From Bacillus pseudomycoides (GTDB taxonomy: Bacteria > Bacillota > Bacilli > Bacillales > Bacillaceae_G): 50,977 nt of DNA. The stretch is taken from assembly GCF_002582035.1 (NCBI RefSeq), contig NZ_NUQE01000043.1, forward strand, positions 49,559 through 100,535, written 5' to 3'. Below the pieces are notes generated by a model. That model searched no databases and was not told the origin of the DNA. It worked only from the letters and a program-made list of their open reading frames with translations. Positions 1 through 7,788 of this stretch are shown here, piece by piece (the first letter of the stretch is position 1; each line of letters begins with the position of its first letter). A program made the translations under genes and the position numbers.

Positions 1-19
1 TCAGCTTGCTTTTTTCTGA

Positions 20-140
20 TTTATCCCGCTCAAACGGTTGGTAAGAGGTACAAGAAGAAGTTCAAATCATCCGTAAGAGTCCGATTGGTTCAACTAACCT
101 TTCGTGAAAAAAGCGTTCATGAAAGGAAGTTTCACTTTAT
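20..140 (+). repeat. bcr1-related repeat, short variant class
   Basis: The element starts TTTATCCCGC and ends GGAAGTTTCACTTTAT, with TTTAT at both ends, as in bcr1 elements of the B. cereus group (known to create TTTAT duplications). The interior differs from the classical bcr1 copies here and matches the copies at 38735-38976: a CCGATTGGTTCAACTAACC block and a terminal hairpin CCTTTCGTGAA / TTCATGAAAGG. It lies just upstream of the spo0A control region. Confidence 0.75.
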
Positions 141-311
141 AAAGTCGTTGAAAAGTTACAAAAGTTTCGCAATGGTTGTTTTTTGGTGTAAAATAAAAGT
201 AGAGTATGTGTATTGAGTTGTAATCATATGATGGAATATGTAAAAGAAAACTAAGAAATGAACGATAAAGATGTTTTTTTGTGATTTTTTCGGAATTTAA
301 GAAAGTTTTAA

Positions 312-339
312 AGGGGATTTTCACATAATTGTCGAACAA
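312..339 (+). promoter_or_regulatory. spo0A promoter region: sigma-H-like elements and a 0A box
   Basis: AGGGGATTT (312-320) and GTCGAACAA (331-339), about 10 nt apart, each differ by one base from the sigma-H -35 and -10 consensus. TGTCGAA (330-336) is an exact 0A box (TGNCGAA) overlapping the -10. This arrangement fits the autoregulated sporulation promoter of spo0A known in Bacillus. A vegetative sigma-A promoter is less clear; TAAAAT near 188-193 with a weak -35 is one possibility. Confidence 0.55.
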
Positions 340-401
340 TTCATGTAGTCTAGAAGTTAATACTTTATGTCGGGAGAAACCATTAGTAGGGAGGAAAAGC
401 T

Positions 402-1196
402 GTGGAGAAAATTAAAGTGTGTCTCGTGGATGATAATAAAGAACTTGTATCAATGTTAGAGAGTTATGTTGCTGCTCAAGATGATATGGAAGTGATTGGT
501 GTCGCTTACAATGGTCAAGAGTGTTTGAATTTATTAAAAGAGAGACAACCGGATGTACTTGTTCTTGATATTATTATGCCACATTTAGATGGACTTGCAG
601 TGCTAGAAAAAATGCGTCATATTGACCGTCTTAAACAACCGAATGTTATTATGCTAACAGCGTTTGGACAGGAGGATGTGACAAAAAAGGCCGTTGATTT
701 AGGTGCATCATATTTTATTTTGAAACCATTTGATATGGAGAACTTAACAGGTCATATTCGTCAAGTGAGTGGGAAATCAAGCGCTACAATTAAACGTCCA
801 TTATCAGCTTTTCGTTCTGTAACAACGTCTGATGGAAAACCGAAAAATTTAGATGCGAGCATTACAAGTATCATTCATGAAATTGGTGTACCAGCTCATA
901 TTAAAGGATATATGTATTTGCGTGAAGCAATCTCAATGGTATATAATGACATTGAATTGCTTGGATCAATTACAAAAGTATTATATCCAGATATCGCAAA
1001 GAAATATAATACAACAGCAAGCCGTGTAGAACGTGCAATCCGTCATGCGATTGAAGTTGCGTGGAGCCGAGGGAATATTGAATCCATTTCTTCTTTATTT
1101 GGTTACACCGTATCTATGTCAAAAGCAAAACCAACGAATTCAGAATTTATTGCCATGGTTGCAGATAAGCTAAGGCTTGAACATAAGGCGAGCTAA
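402..1196 (+). CDS. spo0A: Spo0A, sporulation master response regulator
   Basis: Cytoplasmic response regulator at the end of the sporulation phosphorelay; when phosphorylated it binds 0A boxes and switches genes on or off at entry to sporulation. The 264-residue length is that of the family. The receiver domain (about residues 3-125) shows the acidic pair D10-D11, the phospho-acceptor D56 in [13 protein letters not shown], and the conserved K in FILKPFD. After a variable linker the Spo0A C-terminal DNA-binding domain follows (about 145-264), with the recognition region around [18 protein letters not shown]. The start is GTG at 402, 5-6 nt after GGGAGGAAAAG. A terminator follows about 95 nt after the stop. 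Identification is essentially certain. Confidence 0.98.
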   Translation: MEKIKVCLVDDNKELVSMLESYVAAQDDMEVIGVAYNGQECLNLLKERQPDVLVLDIIMPHLDGLAVLEKMRHIDRLKQPNVIMLTAFGQEDVTKKAVDLGASYFILKPFDMENLTGHIRQVSGKSSATIKRPLSAFRSVTTSDGKPKNLDASITSIIHEIGVPAHIKGYMYLREAISMVYNDIELLGSITKVLYPDIAKKYNTTASRVERAIRHAIEVAWSRGNIESISSLFGYTVSMSKAKPTNSEFIAMVADKLRLEHKAS

Positions 1197-1292
1197 ACTA
1201 ACGATATCAATAGATAAAGTAGTTTTGTTTATAAAAGTAAGTTCAGCAATAAAATTCTTTTTTAACCAATAAATCATTGATATACAAACGGA

Positions 1293-1350
1293 TGAACATT
1301 CCTTTTATGGTAGTTTTAGATAACTATTATGAAAGGGATGTTCATTTTTT
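1293..1350 (+). terminator. Terminator downstream of spo0A
   Basis: Inverted repeat with arms TGAACATTCCTTTTATGGTAG and ACTATTATGAAAGGGATGTTCA (a few mismatches and one bulge), followed by a run of Ts from 1345. It lies about 95 nt after the spo0A stop. The 130 bases from 1351 to 1481 show no convincing gene. Confidence 0.75.
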
Positions 1351-1481
1351 ATTGTTTCAGCGGAAAAGTATCGGAGGTTTTCTTTTAAGAAGCAAGAATG
1401 TTTAAGTGTTACATGTTATTTTGATCATAAAGGAGAGATAGGGTGAAGCAGTGACTGTTTGTTGTGTTAGTGAGTTGAATT

Positions 1482-1638
1482 TTTATCCCGCTATTCGCGG
1501 GTAGTAAGACTCTCCCCCCAAGATGCAGAGAAAAGTGAGGAAGATAGGTGGGGGATAACTGCTGGCATACGCCCGATTGGTGAGAGCTTTCCATCAGTGG
1601 GAATGAAAAAACCCTCACTGATGGAAGTTTCACTTCAT
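1482..1638 (+). repeat. bcr1 repeat, full-length copy
   Basis: About 157 bp, beginning TTTATCCCGCTATTCGCGGG and ending GATGGAAGTTTCACTTCAT. It contains the bcr1 landmarks: the small GC hairpin near the left end, the pair of complementary stretches around CCCCAAGAT and GATAGGTGGGGG, the block CCCGATTGGTGAGAG, and the pairing CCATCAGTG / CACTGATGG. The right terminal pentamer is TTCAT instead of TTTAT, a single change. Confidence 0.85.
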
Positions 1639-1667
1639 AAGAAAAGTCCCGTGTATAACAGGACTGT

Positions 1668-1814
1668 CTATTCTTTATCTTTATTTTGTTTTTCTAATTC
1701 AACAAGTTTTTGAATTAAAATATGCTGAGGCATATGCATAAGCTGTTCAAGTGGAACACCGAGAGCTTTAGATAACTTAATAGCTGTATCTGGTGAAAGT
1801 TGTAATGGTTTCAT
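1668..1814 (-). CDS. YycC-like small protein
   Basis: A 48-residue protein starting MKPLQLSPDTAIKLSKALG and containing LMHMPQHIL, which matches the YycC family of Bacillus as I remember it (about 49 residues). No biochemical function is established. The start is set by AAAGGAGGT 7 nt upstream of the ATG at 1814; a longer in-frame reading to 1862 has no ribosome-binding site. Soluble, no signal peptide or membrane segment. It is divergent from the downstream glycerophosphodiesterase and its stop lies 30 bp from a bcr1 repeat. Confidence 0.75.
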   Translation of the reverse strand: MKPLQLSPDTAIKLSKALGVPLEQLMHMPQHILIQKLVELEKQNKDKE

Positions 1815-1958
1815 AAAAGTACCTCCTTTTTTGTATAGTATAACATAAAGAGAGGTCTTCATCGGCGGGGGGTTCGCTAATAGTAGCAGCTCGTAAGGTT
1901 AGTAACCTGCAATGATTTCTTACTAGCCGTTAGAGCAGATAAGATTTGGGGTGAGAAG

Positions 1959-2687
1959 ATGACGCTTATTTTTGGACATCGCGGGGCTGCGGGAACATAC
2001 CCAGAAAATACAATGGTTTCTTTTCAAGCGGCGGAGCGGTTCGGGGCAGATGGAATTGAATTGGATGTTCAGTTCACAAAAGATAGAAAAATTGTTGTCA
2101 TTCATGATGAAACAGTAAATAGAACGACGAATGGAAAAGGTGCAGTTCGGAATTATTTATATGAAGATTTGCGTGCGTTAGATGCTAGTTATACATTTTA
2201 TGATAAGGTTGGTGCGTGCCGTATTCCTTTATTAGAAGAGGTGTTAGAATGGCTAGAAACAAACAACCTTTTTCTTAATATCGAATTAAAGAATAATAAG
2301 GTGCCGTATCGAGGTTTAGAAGAAGAGGTGATTACGCTCGTTCGAAAATATAATATGGAGGAGCGAATCATTCTATCTTCTTTTAATCATTATAGTATGA
2401 AAAAGTGTCATATGATGGCTCCTGACATCGAAACAGCAATTTTATATAAAGAGGGGTTGCATAGTCCATGGGCTTATGCAAAAAAGATGGGAGCCAGTGC
2501 CATTCATCCAAACTATCGTTATATTTCGGATGGGATTATAGAATTAACGATGATGAATAGTGTAGCGGTGCGTCCATATACGATTAATGATGAAGAAGTA
2601 ATGAAAAAATTTTTGAAGATGAATGTGACCGCTATTATTACAGACTATCCAGAGCTTGTGAAAAAAATATTGCAAGGTGAAAAATGA
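1959..2687 (+). CDS. Glycerophosphodiester phosphodiesterase (YqiK-like)
   Basis: Hydrolyses glycerophosphodiesters to glycerol-3-phosphate and an alcohol; 242 residues with no signal peptide, so a cytoplasmic GDPD. The TIM-barrel GDPD family motifs are visible: HRGAAGTYPENT with H7-R8, the metal-binding pair E34 and D36 in GIELDVQ, and catalytic H49 in VIHDETVNRTTNG. In B. subtilis the equivalent gene yqiK also lies between spo0A and the bkd cluster, which supports orthology. The start ATG follows GGGGTGAG. A strong terminator overlaps the stop region. The gene stands alone between two divergent or convergent small genes. Confidence 0.93.
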   Translation: MTLIFGHRGAAGTYPENTMVSFQAAERFGADGIELDVQFTKDRKIVVIHDETVNRTTNGKGAVRNYLYEDLRALDASYTFYDKVGACRIPLLEEVLEWLETNNLFLNIELKNNKVPYRGLEEEVITLVRKYNMEERIILSSFNHYSMKKCHMMAPDIETAILYKEGLHSPWAYAKKMGASAIHPNYRYISDGIIELTMMNSVAVRPYTINDEEVMKKFLKMNVTAIITDYPELVKKILQGEK

Positions 2688-2717
2688 GACCTTTCTTCAG
2701 AGGAGGTCTCATTTTTT
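2681..2717 (+). terminator. Terminator after the GDPD gene
   Basis: AAAATGAGACC and GGTCTCATTTT form a perfect stem separated by a short loop, followed by more Ts. The left arm contains the stop codon of the GDPD gene. Confidence 0.85.
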
Positions 2718-2758
2718 GTGTAAATGTTTGATATTGTGGAATATTTCAAGGGGAAGAA

Positions 2759-2814
2759 TTCTATCCTGTTATTCGCGAGCGGTAAGCACACCACTGATGG
2801 AAGTTTCACTTTAT
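2759..2814 (+). repeat. Decayed partial bcr1 copy
   Basis: The left end (CCTGTTATTCGCGAGCGGTAAG) is a mutated version of the bcr1 left hairpin and is joined directly to the bcr1 right end CACTGATGGAAGTTTCACTTTAT; the interior is deleted. It shares its TTTAT (2810-2814) with the next copy. Confidence 0.7.
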
Positions 2815-2960
2815 CCCGCTATTCGCGGGCAGTAAGACCCCGCCTCAAGATAGAGAGAGAATCGAAGAAGGTAGGTGTGGGCTAACTGCTCGTAAAAGCC
2901 CGATTGGTGAGAGCTTTCCATTCGAAGGGAAAGCGCCTTCGAATGGAAGTTTTACTTTAT
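2810..2960 (+). repeat. bcr1 repeat, tandem with the preceding remnant
   Basis: About 151 bp with TTTAT at both ends. It has the left hairpin CCCGCTATTCGCGGG, the block AAGCCCGATTGGTGAGAG, and a terminal stem CCATTCGAAGG / CCTTCGAATGG followed by AAGTTTTACTTTAT. The stem sequence differs from the copy at 1482 but still pairs. The right TTTAT overlaps the stop codon of the neighbouring minus-strand gene. Confidence 0.85.
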
Positions 2961-3190
2961 CTTCGAAATCGAGCTTGTACTTTATTTCGTTTTCGATCAC
3001 GATATAAAACGAAGCCGCCAAAAATGTAAAAACCAATCGCAAAACAGAGTACTCCGATTAAAAACTGTAACCATAATACAGGGATTGGAGAGAAAAGAAT
3101 ACCGAAGACGGTATCTCTCATCAGTTTAATGCCTACCACAGCTAGTGAAATGGGAATAACTGCTAAAAGAAGAGCGAGGTAACGCTGCAT
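2957..3190 (-). CDS. DUF2627 membrane protein (YqzF-like)
   Basis: A 77-residue membrane protein with two hydrophobic segments (about residues 3-22 and 38-62) and a basic C-terminal tail ending RDRKRNKVQARFRR. The opening MQRYLALLLAVIPISLAVVG and the motif GIKLMRD resemble the DUF2627/YqzF family found beside bkdR in Bacillus. Function unknown. An AAAAGGGG site precedes the ATG at 3190. The stop codon TAA (3957-equivalent on this strand: 2957-2959) is made by the terminal TTTAT of a bcr1 repeat, so the repeat begins exactly where the gene ends. Confidence 0.78.
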   Translation of the reverse strand: MQRYLALLLAVIPISLAVVGIKLMRDTVFGILFSPIPVLWLQFLIGVLCFAIGFYIFGGFVLYRDRKRNKVQARFRR

Positions 3191-3327
3191 GTGGAAAACC
3201 CCTTTTCAAACAATTTAGTATATACAAAATAATGTTATAATTTATGTTCGTTTGTCAAGAGGTTTCGGAACAAGTAAGATAGAGGTGTGAAAAATTTTGC
3301 AGGGTGCTGCGGGAGGATTGGTGGCAT

Positions 3328-5400
3328 ATGAGACAAAGAGCATTAATTATTGGAGCGGGTGCTGGGGGTAGTGCGATTCTAGGTCTGCTGCAAAAATCGA
3401 ATATATTTGAAGTGGTTGCGATTGTGGATATTGATGAAAAGGCAAAAGGTATACAACTTGCAAAGGGTCTTTATATTTCTACAGGAAGTGATTGGGAAGC
3501 GTTTATACGAGAGGATATTGATGCCATCTTTGATATGACAGGTGACTACAGTGTGTATGAAAAGGTTTTAGTGAAGAAAAAAGAAGATGTACTGCTTGTC
3601 CCAGGGAACGTTGCAAATATTGTTGTTAAGCTTGCGTATGAAAAAGAAATGTTAATTGGGCAGTTAAAAGAACAAACGCAGCAGCGTGACCTGATTTTAA
3701 ATTCAACGCACGATGGTATGATTGTTGTTAATAAAGATGGGAATGTACTATTATTCAATAAAAGTGCGGAACGAATGATAGGGTATAAAAGCGAAGATGT
3801 TGTTAATAAGTACATTTTAGAAGTAATTCCAACAAGTAAGTTACTTCGTATTGTTCGTACGAAACAAATTGAGATTAATCAAGAATTAACATTACATAAT
3901 GGAAAGAAAATTATTTCAACGCGCATTCCAATTTTAAATGAAATTGGAGAAGTGCAAGGGGCGTTTGCGGTTTTTAAAGATATTACCGAAATTGTAAATT
4001 TGGCTGAAGAAGTGACGAATTTAAAAGAAGTTCAAACGCTGCTAGAAGCAATTATTCATTCTTCTGAAGAAGCGATTTCCGTTGTTGATGAACAAGGACG
4101 AGGGCTTGTTATTAATCCGGCATATACAAAATTAACAGGTCTTTCTGAAGAAGATATTATTGGTAAACCGGCGACAACGGATATTGTAGAAGGAGAAAGT
4201 ATGCATATGAAAGTGCTTCGGACACGCAGAGCAGTGCGTGGTATTCATATGAAGATCGGTCAAAAAAAGAGAGATGTTATTGTAAACGTAGCCCCGGTTA
4301 TTGTTGATGGGATTTTAAAGGGAAGCGTTGGTGTGATTCGTGATGTATCCGAAATTCAAAAGTTAACAAATGAATTAAATAGGGCAAGACAAATTATTCG
4401 TACGTTGGAGGCGAAATATTCATTCGATGATATTGTTGGAACGTCAGAAGGGATTATAGCGGCAATTGAACAAGCGAAACTAGGAGCGAATACACCAGCG
4501 ACGGTACTACTGCGTGGAGAGTCAGGAACTGGAAAAGAATTATTTGCGCATGCCATTCATAATGGCAGCAATCGGAAGTACAATAAGTTTGTTCGTGTGA
4601 ATTGTGCAGCAATTTCCGAATCGCTATTAGAAAGTGAACTATTTGGTTACGAAGAAGGAGCATTTTCCGGCGCGCGACGCGGAGGGAAGCGTGGTTTTTT
4701 TGAGGAAGCAAATAATGGAAGTATTTTCTTAGATGAAATAGGAGAACTGTCTGCGAATACACAGGCGAAATTACTCCGTGTTTTGCAAGAGAAAGAAATT
4801 GTGAGGGTCGGGGGTACGAAGCCGGTTCCTATTAATGTTCGAGTTATTGCCGCAACGCATGTGAACTTAGAAAAGGCAATTTTAGATGGTGATTTTCGAG
4901 AAGATTTATATTATCGCTTAAATAAAATTCCGATTCATATTCCATCTCTCGGTCAACGTAAAGAAGATATTGCTGAAATTGCTGATCGGTTAATTCAAAA
5001 AATTAATCAAGATTATGGGCGCAATGTCGAAGGACTGACGGAATCAGCGGTGCAGTATTTGCAGTCGTATGATTGGCCTGGAAATGTTCGTGAGCTTGAA
5101 AATATTTTAGGACGAGCAATTATTTTTATGAATTATAATGAAATGTATATTGATGTACATCATTTACCTCCGTTACATCAAGATGACCAATCTGAATTGA
5201 AAGGGAGTAATTTACTTCCTGACTTAGAAGAAAAGCCTCTTGAGGATTTAGTAGCTGAATTTGAAGGGAATATTATTCATGAGTATTTATCTAGATTTGA
5301 TGGGAATAAAACGAAAACGGCTCAAGCATTAGGGGTTTCGGTTCGGAATTTATATTATAAACTAGAAAAATACGAACGTGCAAAAAATGGCATGCAATAA
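3328..5400 (+). CDS. bkdR: BkdR, sigma-54-dependent activator of the bkd operon
   Basis: Transcriptional activator that, with sigma-L (sigma-54) RNA polymerase, switches on branched-chain amino acid degradation. Domains in order (690 residues from ATG 3328): a Rossmann-like N-terminus with GAGAGG (1-110), two PAS-type sensor domains (about 118-225 and 235-345), and an AAA+ domain (about 375-605) with Walker A GESGTGKE near 396, sigma-54 contact loop GAFSGA near 445 and Walker B SIFLDEI near 464. A Fis-type helix-turn-helix follows (about 654-681, [17 protein letters not shown]). The loop reads GAFSGA instead of GAFTGA. The start is placed at ATG 3328, 11 nt after GGGAGG; GTG 3304 is possible but poorly supported. 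It is immediately followed by the bkd control region. Confidence 0.95.
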   Translation: MRQRALIIGAGAGGSAILGLLQKSNIFEVVAIVDIDEKAKGIQLAKGLYISTGSDWEAFIREDIDAIFDMTGDYSVYEKVLVKKKEDVLLVPGNVANIVVKLAYEKEMLIGQLKEQTQQRDLILNSTHDGMIVVNKDGNVLLFNKSAERMIGYKSEDVVNKYILEVIPTSKLLRIVRTKQIEINQELTLHNGKKIISTRIPILNEIGEVQGAFAVFKDITEIVNLAEEVTNLKEVQTLLEAIIHSSEEAISVVDEQGRGLVINPAYTKLTGLSEEDIIGKPATTDIVEGESMHMKVLRTRRAVRGIHMKIGQKKRDVIVNVAPVIVDGILKGSVGVIRDVSEIQKLTNELNRARQIIRTLEAKYSFDDIVGTSEGIIAAIEQAKLGANTPATVLLRGESGTGKELFAHAIHNGSNRKYNKFVRVNCAAISESLLESELFGYEEGAFSGARRGGKRGFFEEANNGSIFLDEIGELSANTQAKLLRVLQEKEIVRVGGTKPVPINVRVIAATHVNLEKAILDGDFREDLYYRLNKIPIHIPSLGQRKEDIAEIADRLIQKINQDYGRNVEGLTESAVQYLQSYDWPGNVRELENILGRAIIFMNYNEMYIDVHHLPPLHQDDQSELKGSNLLPDLEEKPLEDLVAEFEGNIIHEYLSRFDGNKTKTAQALGVSVRNLYYKLEKYERAKNGMQ

Positions 5401-5407
5401 TTTTCAT

Positions 5408-5429
5408 ACCGTGCAAGAAATTGCACGGT
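5408..5429 (+). promoter_or_regulatory. Palindrome, candidate BkdR enhancer site (UAS)
   Basis: Perfect 9-bp inverted repeat ACCGTGCAA-GAAA-TTGCACGGT, 8 nt after the bkdR stop and about 108 bp upstream of the -24 element. There is no T run after it, so it is a poor terminator; the distance is typical of an enhancer-binding protein site. Assignment to BkdR is inference from position. Confidence 0.5.
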
Positions 5430-5495
5430 AAATACAATGTGACAAAATTAGACGGAATTTTTTGTTTAGTTACAAAATGTTGATTTTTCTACGTT

Positions 5496-5510
5496 TTGAA
5501 TGCGTTTTCA
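5496..5510 (+). promoter_or_regulatory. Candidate cre (CcpA) site upstream of ptb
   Basis: TTGAATGCGTTTTCA agrees with the Bacillus cre consensus WTGNAARCGNWWWCA at 14 of 15 positions. It lies between the candidate enhancer and the -24/-12 promoter, where a bound repressor could block looping. Confidence 0.45.
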
Positions 5511-5536
5511 AAAATATTTGAAGGGGATTTAAAAGT

Positions 5537-5551
5537 TGGCACGATATTTGC
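5537..5551 (+). promoter_or_regulatory. Sigma-54 (-24/-12) promoter of the bkd operon
   Basis: TGGCAC-N5-TTGC with the extended context TTGGCACGATATTTGCTTT is a full match to the sigma-54 promoter consensus. It lies 45 bp upstream of ptb and immediately downstream of the gene for a sigma-54 activator. Confidence 0.9.
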
Positions 5552-5595
5552 TTTAATATAAGCGAGGGACGACGAGGAAGGGTTGATTACAAAAT

Positions 5596-6495
5596 ATGAA
5601 GTTACAAACTTTAATTGATCAGGCAGCAGAGCAGCCGAAAAAAACAGTTGCTGTTGCAGTCGCTGAAGATCATGAAGTAATTGAAGCAGTTGCAAAGGCT
5701 GTTCAATTACAGTTAGCTCAATTTCGTCTATATGGAAATCAAGAAACGATTATGAATATGTTACAGGAACATGGATTACAGCCTTCAGAACATATTGAAG
5801 TAATCTCTGCTACATCTAATGCAGAAGCTGCTGAATTAGCAGTAAAAGCTGTAAGAGGCGGAGAAGCAGATGTACTTATGAAGGGGAATATTCCAACCGC
5901 TAGCATTTTGAAAGCAGTATTAAATAAAGAATGGGGTCTTCGTAAAGGCGGTGTGTTATCACACGTTGCAGCTTTTGAAGTACCCAATTATGATCGCGTT
6001 ATCTTTGTAACAGATGCAGCGATGAATATTGCTCCAGATGTGCAGCAAAAAGCGGCAATTGCACAAAATGCAGTTGAAGTTGCCCGGGCAATAGGAGTGG
6101 AAGTACCGAAAGTAGCTCCGATTGCTGCTGTGGAAGTTATAAATCCAGCAATGCAAGCAACGATTGATGCAGCAATGTTAACGCAAATGAATCGTCGAGG
6201 ACAAATTAAAGATTGTATCATTGATGGACCACTTGCTTTAGATAATGCTGTTTCACAAATTGCAGCAGAGCATAAAGGAATTCAAAGTGATGTAGCTGGT
6301 AAAGCAGATATTTTACTCGTCCCAACAATTGAAGCTGGAAATGTATTATATAAATCGCTTGTATACTTTGCAAATGCAAAAGTAGGAGCGATTATCGCCG
6401 GAGCAAAAGCGCCGATTGTGTTAACATCTCGCGCAGATTCAGCAGAAACAAAAGTGTATTCATTAGCATTGGCAGTTGCGACTGCTTCTAAATAA
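5596..6495 (+). CDS. ptb: Phosphate butyryltransferase
   Basis: Converts (branched) butyryl-CoA and phosphate to butyryl-phosphate and CoA, the first step of energy recovery from branched acyl-CoA; works with butyrate kinase two genes downstream. The 299-residue protein belongs to the PTA_PTB family: LMKGNIPTASILKAVLN, GGVLSHVA and the C-terminal IIAGAKAPIVLTSRAD are typical. Cytoplasmic. It is the first gene behind the sigma-54 promoter. The ATG at 5596 lies about 13 nt after GAGGAAGGG, a slightly long spacing, but no better start is seen. In B. subtilis the same gene opens the bkd operon. Confidence 0.95.
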   Translation: MKLQTLIDQAAEQPKKTVAVAVAEDHEVIEAVAKAVQLQLAQFRLYGNQETIMNMLQEHGLQPSEHIEVISATSNAEAAELAVKAVRGGEADVLMKGNIPTASILKAVLNKEWGLRKGGVLSHVAAFEVPNYDRVIFVTDAAMNIAPDVQQKAAIAQNAVEVARAIGVEVPKVAPIAAVEVINPAMQATIDAAMLTQMNRRGQIKDCIIDGPLALDNAVSQIAAEHKGIQSDVAGKADILLVPTIEAGNVLYKSLVYFANAKVGAIIAGAKAPIVLTSRADSAETKVYSLALAVATASK

Positions 6496-6600
6496 ACTTT
6501 CTTGCAGTACATGTTTTATTTTTATTAATGATTGAGGAAATGAGTCCAGTATAATGGGCTAAATCAAAAAAATGTTAAACATATCAAGGGGGAAATTACA

Positions 6601-7701
6601 ATGGCATTCGAAATTTTCAAATACTTAGAAACTTATGATTATGAGCAAGTAGTATTCTGTCAAGATAAAGAATCAGGATTAAAAGCAATTATTGCAATTC
6701 ATGATACAACTCTTGGACCAGCTCTTGGCGGAACAAGAATGTGGACATACGATTCTGAAGAAGCTGCAATTGAAGATGCTCTTCGTCTTGCAAAAGGAAT
6801 GACATATAAAAACGCAGCAGCTGGTTTAAACTTAGGCGGTGCAAAAACAGTTATTATCGGCGACCCACGCAAAGATAAGAGCGAAGCAATGTTCCGTGCA
6901 TTAGGACGTTACATTCAAGGGTTAAACGGCCGTTACATCACAGCAGAAGATGTTGGTACAACTGTAGATGATATGGATATTATTCATGAAGAAACAGATT
7001 TCGTAACAGGTATTTCACCTTCATTCGGTTCTTCTGGTAACCCATCTCCAGTAACTGCTTACGGTGTATACGTTGGTATGAAAGCAGCTGCAAAAGAAGC
7101 GTTCGGTACAGATAGCTTAGAAGGTAAAGTAATTGCTGTTCAAGGTGTAGGAAACGTAGCTTATCACTTATGTAAACACCTACATGCAGAAGGTGCAAAA
7201 TTAATCGTTACAGATATTAATAAAGAAGCTGTACAACGTGCTGTAGAAGAATTTGGTGCAACTGCTGTTGAACCAAACGAAATTTACGGTGTAGAATGCG
7301 ATATCTATGCACCATGTGCATTAGGAGCAACAGTAAATGATGAAACAATTACACAATTAAAAGCGAAAGTAATTGCTGGTTCTGCAAATAACCAATTAAA
7401 AGAAGATCGTCATGGTGATATCGTTCATGAAATGGGTATCGTATATGCGCCAGACTATGTTATTAACGCAGGTGGCGTAATTAACGTAGCGGATGAGTTA
7501 TACGGATACAACAGAGAGCGTGCATTAAAACGCGTAGAAGCAATTTATGACACAATTGCAAAAGTAATCGAAATTTCAAAACGTGATGGCGTGCCAACAT
7601 ATGTAGCAGCAGATCGTCTTGCTGAAGAGCGCATTGCAAGCTTAAAAAATACACGCAGTACATTTTTAAGTAACGGCCACAATATTTTAAGCCGTCGCTA
7701 A
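6601..7701 (+). CDS. bcd: Leucine dehydrogenase
   Basis: NAD-dependent oxidative deamination of leucine, isoleucine and valine to branched 2-oxo acids, feeding the BKD complex. The 366-residue protein belongs to the Glu/Leu/Phe/Val dehydrogenase family and is nearly identical in its N-terminus to characterised Bacillus enzymes. The glycine-rich [10 protein letters not shown] carries the catalytic lysine (K82), with K70 in GMTYKNA as the second active-site lysine; the NAD domain has GVGNVAYHL. Start ATG follows AAGGGGGAAATTACA. A 105-nt gap separates it from ptb with no terminator, so it is read in the same operon. Confidence 0.96.
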   Translation: MAFEIFKYLETYDYEQVVFCQDKESGLKAIIAIHDTTLGPALGGTRMWTYDSEEAAIEDALRLAKGMTYKNAAAGLNLGGAKTVIIGDPRKDKSEAMFRALGRYIQGLNGRYITAEDVGTTVDDMDIIHEETDFVTGISPSFGSSGNPSPVTAYGVYVGMKAAAKEAFGTDSLEGKVIAVQGVGNVAYHLCKHLHAEGAKLIVTDINKEAVQRAVEEFGATAVEPNEIYGVECDIYAPCALGATVNDETITQLKAKVIAGSANNQLKEDRHGDIVHEMGIVYAPDYVINAGGVINVADELYGYNRERALKRVEAIYDTIAKVIEISKRDGVPTYVAADRLAEERIASLKNTRSTFLSNGHNILSRR

Positions 7702-7788
7702 TTGATAGAAAAAGTAAATGTGAAAGCAGTGGCAGCTTCATTTGAAAGTTGCTACTGTCTTTCTAAATAAATGGTGGAGGGAGTAGCC

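Noticed and set aside
1-19. T-rich start of the window as a terminator tail of the upstream gene
   Set aside because: Only the tail is visible; the stem would lie outside the window.
1420-1480. Strong AAAGGAGAG site upstream of the bcr1 repeat
   Set aside because: Starts available after it lead to frames of two or three codons only.
6532-6555. Possible promoter between ptb and bcd (TTGAGG, TATAAT)
   Set aside because: The two boxes are only 12 nt apart, too short for sigma-A; no other support.
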